This document shows, piece by piece, positions 62,302 through 64,000 of a stretch of DNA of 64,000 bases. A program made the translations under genes and the position numbers. The DNA lies in NCBI RefSeq assembly GCF_002733955.1, contig NZ_NVXQ01000005.1:186001-250000 (forward strand), written 5' to 3'. Origin of the DNA: Hoeflea sp. (GTDB lineage: Bacteria > Pseudomonadota > Alphaproteobacteria > Rhizobiales > Rhizobiaceae). Below the pieces are notes generated by a model. That model was not told where the DNA came from. It saw nothing but the letters and a program-made list of their open reading frames with translations, and did no database searches. The number at the start of each line of letters is the position of its first letter. The stretch's first letter is position 1.

Positions 62302-63288
62302 TCAGACCGTCTCCCAGCCGCCATGTTTTGCGGCGCGATAGACGGCGTCGATGAATTTCTGGTTGAGCACCGACTGCTCGAGCGTGAACACCTCGTCATC
62401 GCTGCCGCCCACCTTGCGGGCGAAAGCCTCGGCCTGGAGCCGGTACTGTCGCACGCCGCCAAAGCGGAACGTGGTGGCCTCGTCATGGCCGCGCCGCTCG
62501 AGGGTGATGGTGGGGTGGCCGTATTCGCCCGAATTGAACGGTGCGCTGACCTCGATGTAGCCATCCTCGCCATGGAAGACCATGAGCTGGCGCGCCGCCA
62601 TCTGTGTCGAGCAATAGAAGCTCATTTCGAAATCTCCGAAATCCGCCCGCAGGCTGGCATAGCGGTCGGTGCCGAAATCCGGATCCATCTCCACGGTCGA
62701 CTGCACCCTGAGCGGTTCCTTGCCGGTCGAGAAACGGGTGGTGACCGTCGGGTAGACGCCAATATCGGGCAGACCGCCGCCGCCGAGCGAGGCATTGTTG
62801 CGCATGTTGGACGGATCGGTGTTGTAGTAGCTGAAGGCGCCCTGAACCTGGCGCAGCCGGCCGATGGCGCCGTCGGCGATCAGCGCGCGGACCTTGTGCC
62901 ACTGCGGGTGATAGGTGACCATGAAGGCCTCGCTGACCAGCACATTGTTGGCATCACGGGCTGCAATCAGGGTTTGGATCTCGTCGGCATGCAGCGAAAT
63001 CGGCTTCTCGCACAGCACGTGCTTGCCGGCCTTAGCCGCCTTGATCGACCACTCGATATGCTGCGAGGTGGGCAGCGGAATGTAGATGCCGTCGACCTCG
63101 TCCGACGCCAGAAGCTCCTCATAGGAGGCAAATGCTAGCGGCACGCCGAAGCGGTCGGCCAGAGCGCGGGCCCGGGCATGATCGCGGCTGGCGATGGCCG
63201 TGACCACGCCGTTTTCGGAATCCTGGAAATGCGGGATCACATGATCGCGTCCGATCTTGGCGGTGGACAATATACCCCAACGAAACAT
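62302..63288 (-). CDS. Gfo/Idh/MocA-family oxidoreductase
   Basis: 328-aa NAD(P)-dependent enzyme acting on a sugar or inositol: Rossmann N-terminal domain ([15 protein letters not shown]), catalytic motif [11 protein letters not shown] and the C-terminal alpha-beta domain. The ATG at 63288 has GGGAG seven bases upstream and starts at the family N-terminus. In this neighbourhood it probably prepares a modified sugar; the substrate is not determinable. Confidence 0.88.
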   Translation of the reverse strand: MFRWGILSTAKIGRDHVIPHFQDSENGVVTAIASRDHARARALADRFGVPLAFASYEELLASDEVDGIYIPLPTSQHIEWSIKAAKAGKHVLCEKPISLHADEIQTLIAARDANNVLVSEAFMVTYHPQWHKVRALIADGAIGRLRQVQGAFSYYNTDPSNMRNNASLGGGGLPDIGVYPTVTTRFSTGKEPLRVQSTVEMDPDFGTDRYASLRADFGDFEMSFYCSTQMAARQLMVFHGEDGYIEVSAPFNSGEYGHPTITLERRGHDEATTFRFGGVRQYRLQAEAFARKVGGSDDEVFTLEQSVLNQKFIDAVYRAAKHGGWETV

Positions 63289-63585
63289 AACTTTCTCCCA
63301 AAACAGCATCTGCAGCGCCGGCATGCCGGGCCGCCAATCAGCTTGCATTCAAGCCCGCTCGGGGCGGGGCCTGTCAACCGCCGGGTTGCATTCGCCCACC
63401 GTTTGGAAGAATAAGGAACCGACGAGACACCGGTCCCGAGCCGGCCTGCGCAATTCCGTGCCCTGCCCCGGAGCCCTGAAGACTGGTCCGCGCGGGTTGA
63501 CCGCGGCGGAATTGTAAGCAAGGACTTGCACGCCTCCGGTCGGGCCTTTGGCCCTGACTGCCAACCGAAAGCCGAAACCCGCTTC

Positions 63586-63972
63586 ATGAAAAAACTCACA
63601 TTCTTCCTGTTTGCGGGCGCCATCGGTTTCGTGGTGGACATGGGTGTGCTGTGGCTGCTGCTGGAATTCAGGATGCTTGATCCGTTCAGCGCCCGGGCGC
63701 CGGCCATCGGCGCAGCACTCGTGTGCACCTACATGATCAACCGCACCTTCACCTTCGGCGCGTCGCACCGGAAGGTGGCGGTCGAGGGCGTGCGCTATGG
63801 CAGTGTCGGCCTGATCTCGACTCTGATCAACTACACCGTCTATTCGGGCCTGTTGCTGATCCTGCCCGGACTGTCGCCCTATATCGCGCTGATCTTCGGA
63901 TCGGGTTCAGCCACCTCGTTTGCCTATCTGGGCTATTCCCGCTTCGTTTTCGGCCCCGGACCGGATCTGTAA
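63586..63972 (+). CDS. GtrA-like small membrane protein
   Basis: 128-aa protein with four hydrophobic helices and typical GtrA pattern: FFLFAGAIGFVVDMGVLWLLL, YMINRTFTF, VEGVRYGSVGLISTLINYTVYS and FGSGSATSFAYLGYSRFVF. GtrA proteins flip polyprenyl-linked sugars made by GtrB-type enzymes, one of which lies 2.5 kb away. The ATG at 63586 was chosen over an upstream one lacking a hydrophobic start. Near the right edge, so downstream partners may be outside. Confidence 0.85.
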   Translation: MKKLTFFLFAGAIGFVVDMGVLWLLLEFRMLDPFSARAPAIGAALVCTYMINRTFTFGASHRKVAVEGVRYGSVGLISTLINYTVYSGLLLILPGLSPYIALIFGSGSATSFAYLGYSRFVFGPGPDL

Positions 63973-64000
63973 GCGGACCTGACAACAGCAATAGTGCATC

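Overview
The window is GC-rich chromosomal DNA of an alphaproteobacterium, most likely order Hyphomicrobiales (Rhizobiales), Rhizobiaceae-like; a Hoeflea-type relative is only a guess. Supporting content: an Irr-type Fur protein beside fabA-fabB-fabI, a second Fur-family protein of the rhizobial Fur/Mur type, the order lnt - praR/phrR-like regulator - metK, a glk/mgsA/dapB neighbourhood, and a short palindromic repeat of a kind common between genes in this order. There is no CRISPR array, phage, transposase, rRNA or tRNA that I can support. Almost everything is core housekeeping.

Layout. 0.1-6.2 kb: secreted SH3 protein, ilvD, irr, and the unsaturated fatty-acid operon fabA-fabB-fabI. 6.2-10.7 kb: a small accessory patch with a flavodoxin/ferredoxin reductase, a SnoaL-like protein, an HxlR-type regulator, a duplicated DUF1428 protein, a PhnB/VOC protein, a GFA-like zinc protein beside a decayed copy of itself, and a small DUF6958-like protein. 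10.8-21.6 kb (minus strand): the transcription/translation operon rimP-nusA-ylxR-infB-rbfA-truB-(small secreted orphan)-rpsO-pnp, with a strong promoter and an intrinsic-terminator-like hairpin in its leader. 22.0-22.8 kb: a PIG-L deacetylase.

22.9-41.2 kb: a long, nearly gap-free minus-strand run, in transcription order glnD, murJ, trpS, usp, nfu, tsaB, rimI, fur/mur, plsC, miaB, phoH, ybeY, corC, lnt, praR, metK, trmB. It combines nitrogen sensing, cell-wall and lipoprotein maturation, tRNA modification, metal regulation and methionine/SAM metabolism. 41.3-43.9 kb: two overlapping genes for a RimK-like ATP-grasp ligase and a GNAT-C39 peptidase fusion, probably a peptide-modifying system of unknown product. 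44-48.2 kb: an EI24/CysZ-like membrane protein and a TAXI-type TRAP transporter.

48.5-57.9 kb: a methyltransferase with endonuclease III, a DUF2244 protein, an Ada-like HTH/alkyltransferase protein, then gpmA, dapB, an MsbA-like ABC exporter, glk, mgsA and a MepA-type murein endopeptidase. 58-64 kb: an envelope-glycan cluster consisting of a GT-C-like membrane protein, a GtrB/DPM-like glycosyltransferase, an SMR-like flippase translationally coupled to a methyltransferase, a Gfo/Idh/MocA oxidoreductase and a GtrA-like flippase. Together these look like a machine that makes, flips and transfers a polyprenyl-linked sugar.

The most interesting signals are the 42-44 kb ATP-grasp/peptidase pair, the structured control region in front of metK, the hairpin directly after the rimP-nusA-infB promoter, the glycan cluster at the right end, and an orphan secreted protein inside the ribosome/RNA operon. 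Several start codons were set from ribosome-binding sites and family length rather than from the longest open frame.
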